A stretch of DNA of 64,000 nucleotides, taken from IMG/VR virus record IMGVR_UViG_3300025849_000031, positions 1-64,000 of that record; one strand, written 5' to 3'. Positions within the stretch are counted from its first letter, which is position 1. Each line of letters starts with the position of its first letter. Positions 46,187-54,231 of this stretch are shown here, in pieces. The stretch is from a virus. The notes below the pieces were generated by a model that was given only the letters and a program-made list of their open reading frames with translations, had not been told where the DNA came from and did no database searches. The translations under genes were made by a program, and so were the position numbers.

Positions 46187-47812
46187 ATGGCGTATAATCC
46201 AAAACGCTTTAGTGAATATTTATCTGAAGAAACGAAAGACATCACATTCGTATTTGGTCGATTTAATCCACCAACGAATGGTCATGAGAAAGTGTTTGAT
46301 GCTTTAAAGAAAACAGCTGGCTCTGGTCAATTTAGAATATATGCTTCACAGTCAAATGATCCTAAGAAGAATCCTCTTAAGTTTAAAGAAAAAATCAAAT
46401 TTCTTCGTAAAATGTTTCCTAAGTATGCACGAAACATTATGAGCGATTCTAATATCCGTACAGTATTTGATATTGTTGTTCGTCTATATGATCAGGGTTT
46501 CACCAAAGTCAATATGGTTGTTGGTGAAGATCGTTTAACAGAATTCGATAAGTTATTAAACAAATACAATGGCGAAAAGGGTCGTCATGGTTTCTATCAG
46601 TTTGAAGGTGGTATTAGCGTCATTAGTGCTGGCGCAAGAGATCCTGATTCAGATGATGTGTCTGGTATGAGTGCATCTAAGCTAAGAGCCGCTGCTGTAG
46701 CAAATGATTTTGCATCATTCAGTAAAGGTATGCCATCATCATATAAAGATGGTAAAGAATTATTCAATGCTATTCGTAAAGGTATGGGTCTTAAAGAGTC
46801 TCATAAGCATCGTAAGCATATCCAATTAGAAACAGTATCAGAAGAACGCGAACAGTATAAGGCTGGTAAGTTATTCTCTGAAGGTGATACTGTTGTTGTA
46901 AAAGAATCAAATGATGTTGGTACACTCACAATGACTGGTGCCAATTATGTATTAGTTGAATTTGCAAATGGCAGCAAGAAACGTTGTTGGTTAGATTCAA
47001 TTGAAAAGTTAGAAGAAGATTACTATGCAGATATGAGCAAATCAACTGCAGACAAACGTAAAGCACAATTTAAAAAGCAAGCTGATATGGATGATGATAA
47101 TCCAGCAGCTTATAAGCCAGCTCCTGGTGATGCTACAGGTGAGACTAAGCCATCTAAACATACTAAGAAGTATAAGCAAATGTTTGGTGAAGATGATCTT
47201 GAAGAAAAGAAAATTGCTGGTCTTGTTAAGAAAGCAGATAAATCGGGCATGCCATACGGTATACTTAAAAAGGTATATGATCGTGGAATGGCTGCATGGA
47301 GAACTGGTCACCGTCCTGGTACTACTCCACAACAATGGGCATTCGCTCGAGTTAATTCATTCGTTACTAAGTCAAAAGGTACATGGGGCAAAGCTGATAA
47401 AGACTTAGCCGCTAAGGTACGTGGTGAATCAACTGTTAAAGAATATTACGAGTATGGTTCAGATGAATATACCAAACATGTAAAAGGTATGACTCCTGGT
47501 CAACTCGATGAAGTAATGGCAATTACTCAGTTTCCTAAACTAGATCGCTATATCGATCGTACTCTGAAAAAGCCAATATATAAAAAGGCTGTACGATTCT
47601 ATCTTGATCTACGTAAAAAATCATCAGGTGATACTGATAATGCTAAAAAGATGATGATGAAAACTGCTAAGATTACCGGTCTTGATTACAAAAACTTAAG
47701 CGTGGTCTTTCATGATATGATTAAGAAAGATTTACTCCCACAACACTTAGCATTTGAAGAAGAATCTTCAAAATCGTTTAAAGATTACTTAAAGGACAAT
47801 AACAATGATTAA
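46187..47812 (+). CDS. Cytidylyltransferase-like (HxGH) protein with head-targeting leader
   Basis: 541 residues from ATG 46187, which follows GAGGAAAT; an in-frame ATG at 46163 lacks a ribosome site. The leader MAYNPKRFSEYLSEETKD has LSE|E at 12-15. Residues about 20-210 are a nucleotidyltransferase of the NMNAT/PPAT type: FVFGRFNPPTNGHEKVF (TNGH) and GMSASKLRAAA. A central acidic/KOW-like piece (FSEGDTVVVKES...GTLTMTGANYVLVEFANGSKK) and a C-terminal module with WAFARVNSFVTKSKGTWGKADKDLA follow. Substrate unknown; NAD or nucleotide-cofactor synthesis is one option. Confidence 0.8.
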   Translation: MAYNPKRFSEYLSEETKDITFVFGRFNPPTNGHEKVFDALKKTAGSGQFRIYASQSNDPKKNPLKFKEKIKFLRKMFPKYARNIMSDSNIRTVFDIVVRLYDQGFTKVNMVVGEDRLTEFDKLLNKYNGEKGRHGFYQFEGGISVISAGARDPDSDDVSGMSASKLRAAAVANDFASFSKGMPSSYKDGKELFNAIRKGMGLKESHKHRKHIQLETVSEEREQYKAGKLFSEGDTVVVKESNDVGTLTMTGANYVLVEFANGSKKRCWLDSIEKLEEDYYADMSKSTADKRKAQFKKQADMDDDNPAAYKPAPGDATGETKPSKHTKKYKQMFGEDDLEEKKIAGLVKKADKSGMPYGILKKVYDRGMAAWRTGHRPGTTPQQWAFARVNSFVTKSKGTWGKADKDLAAKVRGESTVKEYYEYGSDEYTKHVKGMTPGQLDEVMAITQFPKLDRYIDRTLKKPIYKKAVRFYLDLRKKSSGDTDNAKKMMMKTAKITGLDYKNLSVVFHDMIKKDLLPQHLAFEEESSKSFKDYLKDNNND

Positions 47813-48689
47813 ATTTAAAGCTATACGAGAAGCACGAGCTATACGAGAAGCACTTAAAAATCCGTATAAAGGAAAGCCTGAACGCGATCTAAAGCGTAAG
47901 CTTGCTTCTTTCGAAACTCAATTAGCAGACTTAATTAAAAAGAGCCGTTTCCGTCAACGACCAGAAATCGAAGGTGAAATCCAAGATATGGAAACAAAAG
48001 TACAGCAAGTAAGAGCTGCATTAGGTCTAAGGGAAGATGTTAATGAAGCAAAATATAATGATAACGATCTTGTTCATATTGCTAAAGCAAATGTTCGTGG
48101 AAATAATAATCCAAAGACCGATAAAATTATTGGTTATAGTAAAGCACCTAAAAACCCAAATAAATTTCCTAATCCAAAATCAGGCGCAAATGCTATAATG
48201 CGTATCGGTGATGCAAAGAAAAAAGGCTTTATGGTCGAAAGTATTGATGAAGCATTTTCAAGCTTTGCTGTTCCAATTCCTTCGCAAACGCTAAATGGTA
48301 AGAAAATTGGTGGCGGTAAAACACCTATTATAGTAAAGGCCAGAACAGCAAGAGAAGCAATTCAGAAAGCTGCTAAGCAATTAGGTGTCGATTTTAAATT
48401 CCTTAAGACTGGTAAAGTAGTAAAAGAAGGTCTTGAAGAATCAGTTGCTCTTGATGAAGCCTTTAAACGAATTCCTGGCAATATGATTAATGGTGAATTA
48501 CCTAGAGCAGCAAAGGATCTCGAATCAGTATTAAGAGGTCTGAAAGCTGGTAATGATTTTGACGAAAAGGCCTTCAACAAAGTTTTGGCTGCACTAAATA
48601 ACATTAAAAAGTCAGCTAAAAGTTTTAAAAGCGCAGACGATGTTACAACACCATACCAATATCGTGCTGATCCGCGATATAAGAAGTAA
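47805..48689 (+). CDS. Lys-rich candidate internal head protein with repeated protease sites
   Basis: A 294-residue basic protein. The start MIKFKAIREARAIREALK holds two IRE|A sites made by an 18-bp tandem DNA repeat (47820-47853). Further [LI]-x-E sites appear inside (LRE, IDE|A, LDE|A), so gp21 could cut it into several peptides, like T4 internal peptides. Helical, Lys/Asn-rich; no enzyme motif. It overlaps the preceding gene by 8 bp. Confidence 0.75.
   Translation: MIKFKAIREARAIREALKNPYKGKPERDLKRKLASFETQLADLIKKSRFRQRPEIEGEIQDMETKVQQVRAALGLREDVNEAKYNDNDLVHIAKANVRGNNNPKTDKIIGYSKAPKNPNKFPNPKSGANAIMRIGDAKKKGFMVESIDEAFSSFAVPIPSQTLNGKKIGGGKTPIIVKARTAREAIQKAAKQLGVDFKFLKTGKVVKEGLEESVALDEAFKRIPGNMINGELPRAAKDLESVLRGLKAGNDFDEKAFNKVLAALNNIKKSAKSFKSADDVTTPYQYRADPRYKK
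47820..47853 (+). repeat. Tandem 18-bp repeat duplicating a protease site
   Basis: GCTATACGAGAAGCACGA is followed directly by a second copy matching over 16 bases. In frame it repeats the peptide AIREAR/AIREAL, duplicating the putative leader cleavage site. Confidence 0.85.
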
Positions 48690-48718
48690 TAAATTAAACT
48701 TAAAATAAAGGATTTAAC

Positions 48719-49255
48719 ATGAAACAATTTACACAAATTAGAGAAGAGTTACAAGAAAAGGCATACCGACCGACTGGTTCAATGTCTCAGCTAGGTAACT
48801 TAGTAGCTCAGGCATTTAAAAAGCACATTGAAAAGGTCAAGATGTCTCAGGTCGATGAAAAGAAGCTCACTAAAATGTGGGGCGACTGGTGCGCTAAAAC
48901 AGGTTCTGCTTTAATTCTTGATTATATTTCAAAGGCAGAAAAGAAAGCTAAAGTTGAACCTGGTACCTTTGGTGTTGCTGGTATAAAGGGTAAAAAGTTT
49001 GGTAAGTTTGTAAAAGAACCAAGCTATTCTACAGAAAATCAAGATTATTACTTACTAAGCAACGATTTCGTAGCAATGCTCCAAGGTAGTCAAGATGCTA
49101 AAGAGCTTAAGAATATGACTAAAGCTATGAAAGGTTCTTATAAGAGCACAGCTGCTGGTACTCTTGATAGCTTATCTGGTGGTGACGCTAAGTTCTCTTC
49201 AGGTGCTACAATCGAAATTAGAGATACATTTGGTATCATCATAGACGATAAGTAA
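48719..49255 (+). CDS. Candidate internal head protein, 178 residues
   Basis: The leader MKQFTQIREELQEKAYR carries IRE|E and LQE|K sites. The body (MSQLGNLVAQAFKKHIEKVKMSQVDEKKLTKMWGDWCAKTGSALILDYISKAEKK) is basic and helical, ending in GATIEIRDTFGIIIDDK. No family recognised. AAAGGATTTAAC precedes the ATG; it stands in the run of leader-bearing genes. Confidence 0.72.
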   Translation: MKQFTQIREELQEKAYRPTGSMSQLGNLVAQAFKKHIEKVKMSQVDEKKLTKMWGDWCAKTGSALILDYISKAEKKAKVEPGTFGVAGIKGKKFGKFVKEPSYSTENQDYYLLSNDFVAMLQGSQDAKELKNMTKAMKGSYKSTAAGTLDSLSGGDAKFSSGATIEIRDTFGIIIDDK

Positions 49256-49257
49256 TA

Positions 49258-49551
49258 ATGATTAAATTTAAAGACTTTATAGCAGAAGCTAAAATCAAAT
49301 GGAAGAAAGTTCCAGATGGTTATGGTCCTGGTAATAAAAGAGTATTTAAGCATGTAACTGCAGACGGTAAGTTTGAGATTCGGTTATCTGGCATGGATTC
49401 TATGAAGTTTAATAAAGATGGTAGTCAAAAAGTACTGCCTACCATCTTTGATAATAGTGGTCATACACCAAGGCATCCAATCATAGCTTACAAGAATGTT
49501 GGTATGGCTAAGAAAGAAGTTCAACGCTGGCGAGATGACCACGGAGTTTAA
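49258..49551 (+). CDS. Small basic protein with IPIII-type leader
   Basis: 97 residues. MIKFKDFIAEAKIKWKK starts with a leader nearly identical in form to the capsid-targeting sequence of T4 internal protein III (MKTYQEFIAE), with IAE|A at 8-11. The remaining about 87 residues are basic and beta-like (GNKRVFKHVTADGKFEIRLSG). Expected to be packaged in the head, cleaved by gp21 and injected; function of the mature part unknown. Confidence 0.78.
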   Translation: MIKFKDFIAEAKIKWKKVPDGYGPGNKRVFKHVTADGKFEIRLSGMDSMKFNKDGSQKVLPTIFDNSGHTPRHPIIAYKNVGMAKKEVQRWRDDHGV

Positions 49552-49553
49552 CT

Positions 49554-49796
49554 GTGATAGCTTTTAAAGATTTTATAGCAGAAGGCGAAGGTAAGCATAA
49601 GGGCGAAGGCTACGAAGCGGGCTTTAAGCGTCGTGTAGTAAAGACTACTAAGCCTGAACATAAAGAGAAAGGGTTTAATTGGAGAATCAAAGGTAAAGAA
49701 AGACCTGAGGTTACTATTAAGCTATATAAAACTAAACCTGATTTTGCTGAATTTAAAAAGCAAATGAAAAGAGTGGCAGGACACGAGTTTGGATAA
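49554..49796 (+). CDS. Small basic protein with IPIII-type leader (GTG start)
   Basis: 80 residues. MIAFKDFIAEGEGKHKG has IAE|G at 8-11. The mature part would be very basic (KRRVVKTTKPEHKEKGFNWRIKGKERPEVTIKLYKTKP). GTG 49554 with GGAG upstream is the only start giving the leader. It overlaps the kinase gene by 8 bp. Confidence 0.75.
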   Translation: MIAFKDFIAEGEGKHKGEGYEAGFKRRVVKTTKPEHKEKGFNWRIKGKERPEVTIKLYKTKPDFAEFKKQMKRVAGHEFG

Positions 49797-50454
49797 GTTT
49801 AAAGATTTTATAGACGAAGGCGTAAATGATCCGGGAATATTTAAAGCTATCTATATGGCTGGTGGTCCTGGTAGCGGTAAGTCGTACGTAGCAAAGGGTA
49901 CTATCTCAAAGTCTAGTGGACTTAAGATGGTCAACTCAGATGATCTGTTTGAATTAGGTATGAAAAAGCAAGACTTAGATTTTAAAATGCCAGATTCACA
50001 ATCAGATGCTAGGGATACAATTAGATCTCGAGCAAAGCAAATGACAGGTAAACGACAATCGATTTATATGAAAGGTCGTTTAGGATTAGCTATTGATGGA
50101 ACTGGCAAAGACTTTAATAATATAAAGACTAGCTCAGAAATGTTAAGAAAATTTGGGTATGACACTTATATGATATTCGTAAACACCTCGTTAGAGGTAG
50201 CGTTAGAAAGAAATAAGCAACGTGCGCGTTCTGTTCCGGAACCCTTAGTGATTGATTCATGGAATAGAGTACAAAATAATATAGGTAAATTCCAAAGTTA
50301 CTTTGGTGCTAAAAACATATTGATCGTTGATAATAACAAAGCTGACGAAGATATTATGTTAAAAGCGTTTAAGCAAGTACAAAAATTCATCAATCGCCCG
50401 GTGCAAAATAGGATAGCAAAGGACTGGGTCAAATCACAAAAGGAAATGAAGTAA
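49789..50454 (+). CDS. P-loop kinase with IPIII-type leader (TTG start)
   Basis: 221 residues. Leader MDKFKDFIDEGVND has IDE|G at 8-11. Walker A is GGPGSGKS (25-32), then VNSDDLFE and GRLGLAIDGTGKDF (Walker B-like) and VALERNKQRARSVPE (lid/arginine region). It resembles zeta-toxin/polynucleotide-kinase-type phage kinases found in marine T4-like phages. TTG 49789 with AGGA upstream is the likely start. Beside the ligase-like gene it could form an injected end-healing pair (inference). Confidence 0.82.
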   Translation: MDKFKDFIDEGVNDPGIFKAIYMAGGPGSGKSYVAKGTISKSSGLKMVNSDDLFELGMKKQDLDFKMPDSQSDARDTIRSRAKQMTGKRQSIYMKGRLGLAIDGTGKDFNNIKTSSEMLRKFGYDTYMIFVNTSLEVALERNKQRARSVPEPLVIDSWNRVQNNIGKFQSYFGAKNILIVDNNKADEDIMLKAFKQVQKFINRPVQNRIAKDWVKSQKEMK

Positions 50455-50753
50455 TGGCCTCAAGAGAGAAAAACCACTCAGATGAGAACACTCGTCTAAG
50501 CCGAATTGAAAATAAGCTCGATTTATTATCTGAGGCTATTGTGTCGATAGCTCGGGCTGAAGAAAAGATTACAATGCTTGCAAAATATGGTGAAATGCAA
50601 GCAACACAGATATTAAAGATAGTGGAACGATTAGAATTACTTGAAACAAAAGTTACATCAAATGAAATAGTAGTTACAGTTATAAACAAACTATTCTGGA
50701 TCCTTGTTACCGGCATCGTCGGTGGTGTGACCGGAATGTACTTATTGCAATAG
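50454..50753 (+). CDS. XhlA-like coiled-coil membrane protein
   Basis: A 99-residue protein: NTRLSRIENKLDLLSEAIVSIARAEEKITML and ILKIVERLELLETKVTSNE form a coiled coil, followed by one C-terminal membrane helix (LFWILVTGIVGGVTGMYLL). The layout is that of the XhlA/holin-associated family. It could assist lysis or simply be a membrane anchor; it lies 2 kb before the spanins. It has no head leader. Confidence 0.7.
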   Translation: MASREKNHSDENTRLSRIENKLDLLSEAIVSIARAEEKITMLAKYGEMQATQILKIVERLELLETKVTSNEIVVTVINKLFWILVTGIVGGVTGMYLLQ

Positions 50754-50762
50754 GAGATAAAA

Positions 50763-51572
50763 ATGAAACTCTATGATATAAACAAGGACCTTGCGCAAGC
50801 GGTACAAGACGTCCTTGAAGGCAAAGCACCAGTAAAAGAAATGGAAATGAAGTATCCACATGATATGTTCGATCCTAAGACTGGAAAGAAAGAAGTAGCT
50901 AAGGATGAAGCAGGGCATAAAGCTCTTGCTGCTAAAGGTTACACCCATGAAGCTCCAGAAGAAAATGTAGCTGATCCTACTGATAAGTCAGACGATCAAA
51001 ACGTTGATAAAGTGCGTAAAATGCATGGTGTTAAGAAGATTGATCTAGGCGAGGAAATCGATGCTGCTCATGATGAAGCAATCGCTATCGAAGAAGCTCG
51101 TAAGGACGATGAGAGTATGGACGAAGCTGAATTGTCTGCTAAGCAAGCTGCTTATAAGAAAGTCTTTGATGCTGCTATGAAAAAGTTTGGTGTTAAATCT
51201 CCTGCTGAATTAGAAGATGGCAAGAAGAAAGAATTCTTTGATTATGTTGATGCTAACTATGAAGCAGATGGCGAAGTTAAAGAAGGTGTTGGTGATTTCT
51301 TTAATAAAGCTAAGAAGAAAGTTCAAAGAGCAGCTGATAAAGTAACTGGTGGTGATTCATCGGGTGATAAAGCAAAAGCTGGTATTGAAGGCCAAATTAA
51401 AGCGTTGGAAGATAAGATTGAGCGCGCTGTGGAAAAGATAAAGATTTCTGACCGAAAATTGAAAGATAAAGAAATCTCTTCAGATGCAGCTGATAAAACT
51501 GAAGATTATCAAAATGAAGTAATTAATAATGCTGAAGCAAAAATTGACGAGCTAAAACAGAAACTAAAATAG
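50763..51572 (+). CDS. Acidic/Lys-rich candidate internal or core protein
   Basis: 269 residues rich in Ala, Lys, Asp and Glu. It starts MKLYDINKDLAQAVQDVLEGKAPVKEME, where VLE|G is a looser version of the protease site, and contains several internal candidate sites (IEE|A). The C-terminal half is coiled-coil (IEGQIKALEDKIERAVEKIKISDRKLKDKEI). No enzyme motif. Composition and context suggest a core or internal protein. Confidence 0.7.
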   Translation: MKLYDINKDLAQAVQDVLEGKAPVKEMEMKYPHDMFDPKTGKKEVAKDEAGHKALAAKGYTHEAPEENVADPTDKSDDQNVDKVRKMHGVKKIDLGEEIDAAHDEAIAIEEARKDDESMDEAELSAKQAAYKKVFDAAMKKFGVKSPAELEDGKKKEFFDYVDANYEADGEVKEGVGDFFNKAKKKVQRAADKVTGGDSSGDKAKAGIEGQIKALEDKIERAVEKIKISDRKLKDKEISSDAADKTEDYQNEVINNAEAKIDELKQKLK

Positions 51573-51593
51573 AAGCATTAGTATATATACTAT

Positions 51594-51965
51594 ATGATGA
51601 AAGTATTTGACAAACTTACAAACAAGAACTTTGAGTTCTTCGCTATGCAAAACTATGATAATAATCAATGTGCTGATATCGAAGAATTCAAAGAGGACTT
51701 AGCAAGATTTAAATACCTTAAACGATTGTTTAGGCGATACGAAGTCCACAATGATTTGCAAGAACGTTTAATAGTCAATCACATTATAGTCATATATAAC
51801 GTCTTTGGTTTAAAGGCAGCTAATCGTATGATATGGTTTAAGGTTGATGAAGAACATCATCCATATCTTAAACCATTTTTAGTCTTTCTAAACTATTTAG
51901 ACGAAAGTGAGAAAGTAGAAGTTCCACTAGATTTAAACATAATAAATGTACTAAGGAAACTGTAA
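51594..51965 (+). CDS. Conserved phage protein, 123 residues
   Basis: MMKVFDKLTNKNFEFFAMQNYDNNQCADIEEFKEDLARFKYLKRLFRRYEVHNDLQERLIVNHIIVIYNVFG. Mostly helical and strongly conserved-looking; proteins of this form are frequent in marine T4-like phages, function unknown. Starts at 51594 or 51597 are equivalent. It shares one base with the next gene. Confidence 0.8.
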   Translation: MMKVFDKLTNKNFEFFAMQNYDNNQCADIEEFKEDLARFKYLKRLFRRYEVHNDLQERLIVNHIIVIYNVFGLKAANRMIWFKVDEEHHPYLKPFLVFLNYLDESEKVEVPLDLNIINVLRKL

Positions 51966-52564
51966 TGCAACAAAAATTAAATGAAGGTGTTGTATCGAGA
52001 ACGGCTGATCTATTTTACGCCTTCAGGTTCCTTAAACTGCTTGTTACACCATGGAATAAGATGGAAGCCTTTGAGCTAGAGCTCATTGACGAGAATGGTA
52101 AGGTTTTAAAAAAGCCAAAGACTAATGATGAAAAGTCTGCTTATACCGTATTTCATAGGTTAGTGTTTAACATCAAACGATTGCTAAGTAAGCTACCATT
52201 TGGGAAAACTAAGCTTGCTACTTATGCTACAGCCTTGTTTCTTATTAAAGAGCATACGCAATTGCCTGAATCAAAACTAATAGAGATATTAGAAGAAGTG
52301 TCTGGTGAAAAGATTAGTAGCCAGTATTTCAATGAAAATAAATGGTTTGAAAACGATAGTGGTATCAATCCTGGTGTTTATACACTAGTCGAAGATGCTG
52401 TATCACCTATTACTGGCGATGTAATAGCGCTTAAGAATACTCAGATTGAGATAAAAGAAAAAACTGCATCTTGTGCTTCAATCCTCGGTAAAAACATTTA
52501 TAAGGTAAAACACATACAAACAAATCAAGAAATATATATTTCAAATGGAGATATAAAACGATGA
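51965..52564 (+). CDS. Phage protein with short protease-site leader, 199 residues
   Basis: MQQKLNEGVVSRTADLFYAFRFLKLLVTPWNKMEAFELELIDENGKVLKK: LNE|G at residues 5-8 could be a minimal leader. The body continues with KRLLSKLPFGKTKLATYATALFLIKEH. Usually found after the preceding protein in marine T4-like phages; no function known. It overlaps neighbours on both sides. Confidence 0.75.
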   Translation: MQQKLNEGVVSRTADLFYAFRFLKLLVTPWNKMEAFELELIDENGKVLKKPKTNDEKSAYTVFHRLVFNIKRLLSKLPFGKTKLATYATALFLIKEHTQLPESKLIEILEEVSGEKISSQYFNENKWFENDSGINPGVYTLVEDAVSPITGDVIALKNTQIEIKEKTASCASILGKNIYKVKHIQTNQEIYISNGDIKR

Positions 52565-52758
52565 CTAACTTTGAAGAATGGCTTAAAGCAGCTAATGAAC
52601 AAATGGGTGTAGATGCTGTCGCGACGAATCCTCAGCCGTTAGATGATAAAGACAAAAAGAAAAAGATCTATGATGGTCGCACTAGAGAAGGTCGTAAGTT
52701 TGTTGAGCGTATGAATGCTAAGAAAGCAGCTAGAGAAGCAAAAAAGAATGCTCAGTAA
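52561..52758 (+). CDS. Small charged phage protein
   Basis: 65 residues: MTNFEEWLKAANEQMGVDAVATNPQPLDDKDKKKKIYDGRTREGRKFVERMNAKKAAREAKKNAQ. A short acidic helix, then a strongly basic tail. It overlaps the spanin gene by 11 bp. Function unknown; possibly a DNA-binding or core peptide. Confidence 0.7.
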   Translation: MTNFEEWLKAANEQMGVDAVATNPQPLDDKDKKKKIYDGRTREGRKFVERMNAKKAAREAKKNAQ

Positions 52759-53134
52759 AGTACTGATTGGAATATTATTATCGTTTGGTATTATAGGTTA
52801 CCTATACTATAGTAGCACACAAAATCAGTTGATCGAACTACGTGATTTGAATAAAGCATATGAGTTAAAGATTGAAACTCAAGATGATGCGATTAATACT
52901 ATGCAACAATCTTATGAGATGCAAGGTGAAGCTTTAAATGCTCTATCACAAAAGAATCATGAAATCGAAGCTGAGATGAGTAGGTACCTTGATATATTCA
53001 AGAGACATAACCTTGCAAAACTTGCAGCGGCAAAACCTGGATTAATTGAAACGAGAGTAAATGGAGCAACCAAAGATGTATTTGACTCACTTGAAAATGA
53101 CAGCAGTTTTGATGTCAGTCCTACTACTCAGTAG
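52748..53134 (+). CDS. Inner-membrane spanin (Rz-like)
   Basis: 128 residues. An N-terminal membrane anchor MLSKVLIGILLSFGIIGYLYYSS is followed by a periplasmic coiled coil (LIELRDLNKAYELKIETQDDAINTMQQSYEMQGEALNAL). The o-spanin gene is nested over its 3' end in another frame, the hallmark of Rz/Rz1-type pairs. With the o-spanin it would fuse inner and outer membranes at the last step of lysis. This shows the host is Gram-negative. Confidence 0.8.
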   Translation: MLSKVLIGILLSFGIIGYLYYSSTQNQLIELRDLNKAYELKIETQDDAINTMQQSYEMQGEALNALSQKNHEIEAEMSRYLDIFKRHNLAKLAAAKPGLIETRVNGATKDVFDSLENDSSFDVSPTTQ

Positions 53135-53474
53135 CTGTGCATTATTGAAACAGCCTCCTCGCGAGGTAGAAATAAAAACAGTACCAATTCAGATTAAAAT
53201 CACACAGCCGGTATTACCACGGCCTATTGATTTAAAAGAACCACAATGGTATGTCGTATCAGATAAAAACCTTGATGAATTCCTTGTTAGTATTGAAAAG
53301 GAATCAAGTGCAATGGTATTCTTTGCTATGTCTCCAGGTGATTATGAGCTTATGGCATATAATCTACAAGAGATTAAAAGATACGTTAAAGAATTAAAAC
53401 AAGTAGTAGTATATTATAAGAAAGTAACTACAGTAGAGGAAAAAGAAAATGGCAATCCCCAAGAGTCTAAGTGA
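53076..53474 (+). CDS. Outer-membrane spanin lipoprotein (Rz1-like)
   Basis: 132 residues. Signal sequence MYLTHLKMTAVLMSVLLLSSC ends in a lipobox LSSC (lipid-modified Cys about residue 21), followed by a Pro-rich stretch (KQPPREVEIKTVPIQIKITQPVLPRPIDL). GGAG precedes ATG 53076; ATG 53097 is an alternative. It overlaps the i-spanin by 59 bp. It is longer than T4 PseT.2, with an added helical C-terminus. Confidence 0.82.
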   Translation: MYLTHLKMTAVLMSVLLLSSCALLKQPPREVEIKTVPIQIKITQPVLPRPIDLKEPQWYVVSDKNLDEFLVSIEKESSAMVFFAMSPGDYELMAYNLQEIKRYVKELKQVVVYYKKVTTVEEKENGNPQESK

Positions 53475-54231
53475 AAAAGCAGCAGTAGCAGCACGTCTAG
53501 CATCATGGTCATACATCGATGATAACGATACACGTGTCGAGTTAATCAAAAAGGAAATTGCAGGAGACGCTAAGTCTAAACTGATTTCTATTAACAGCGC
53601 TGAATGTTTAATTACACGTGCCGGTGACCAATTATGGATTGCTTTTAGAGGGACTCAGCCTAATCAACTAAACGATATTAAAGCTGATTTAAATATGTTT
53701 AAAGAAAAATCTGAATCTGCTGGTATGGTTCATGGTGGCTTTAAAGATGAGATTGATGAGTTGTGGGAAGAGGTAACTAAAGAATTGTTACGCAATAGCA
53801 AGCTTAAAACACCTCGTGAAGTTTATTTCTGTGGCCATTCTCTTGGTGGAGCGATGGCTACTATTGCTGCAACTCGTTATCCATTAGCTACGGCATTGTT
53901 TACATTTGGATCTCCTCGTGTTGGCGGTAAAACTTTTGTTGATACATGTTGTGTTCCTCATTATCGCTTTGTTAATAATAACGATCTAGTTGCTAAAGTA
54001 CCTCCTGCTATCCTAGGATTTAAGCATGATGGTTTCGAAATGTATTTCAATAGTAAAGAAAACCTTGCCTTAGGTTATACATATTGGCAAGATATGTGGG
54101 ATCTCGTTAAAGGTTTTGTAACAGCTTGGTCACAATTTAAATTCTTTGATGGTTTGACAGATCACGGCATGGACGGTTATATATATTTAGTGGATCAAAA
54201 CAAAGAGGAAATTGAAAAATGCCGTGGTTAG
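53449..54231 (+). CDS. Class 3 lipase (alpha/beta hydrolase)
   Basis: 260 residues. The nucleophile elbow is CGHSLGGAMAT (Ser131), with WIAFRGTQ oxyanion region about 64-70, an Asp in NNNDLVAKVP and a His in LTDHGMDGY completing the triad. It overlaps the o-spanin gene by 26 bp and precedes a small membrane-associated gene. Its location in the lysis cassette suggests it attacks host membrane lipids at lysis, but a virion or host-lipid role is possible. Confidence 0.87.
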   Translation: MAIPKSLSEKAAVAARLASWSYIDDNDTRVELIKKEIAGDAKSKLISINSAECLITRAGDQLWIAFRGTQPNQLNDIKADLNMFKEKSESAGMVHGGFKDEIDELWEEVTKELLRNSKLKTPREVYFCGHSLGGAMATIAATRYPLATALFTFGSPRVGGKTFVDTCCVPHYRFVNNNDLVAKVPPAILGFKHDGFEMYFNSKENLALGYTYWQDMWDLVKGFVTAWSQFKFFDGLTDHGMDGYIYLVDQNKEEIEKCRG

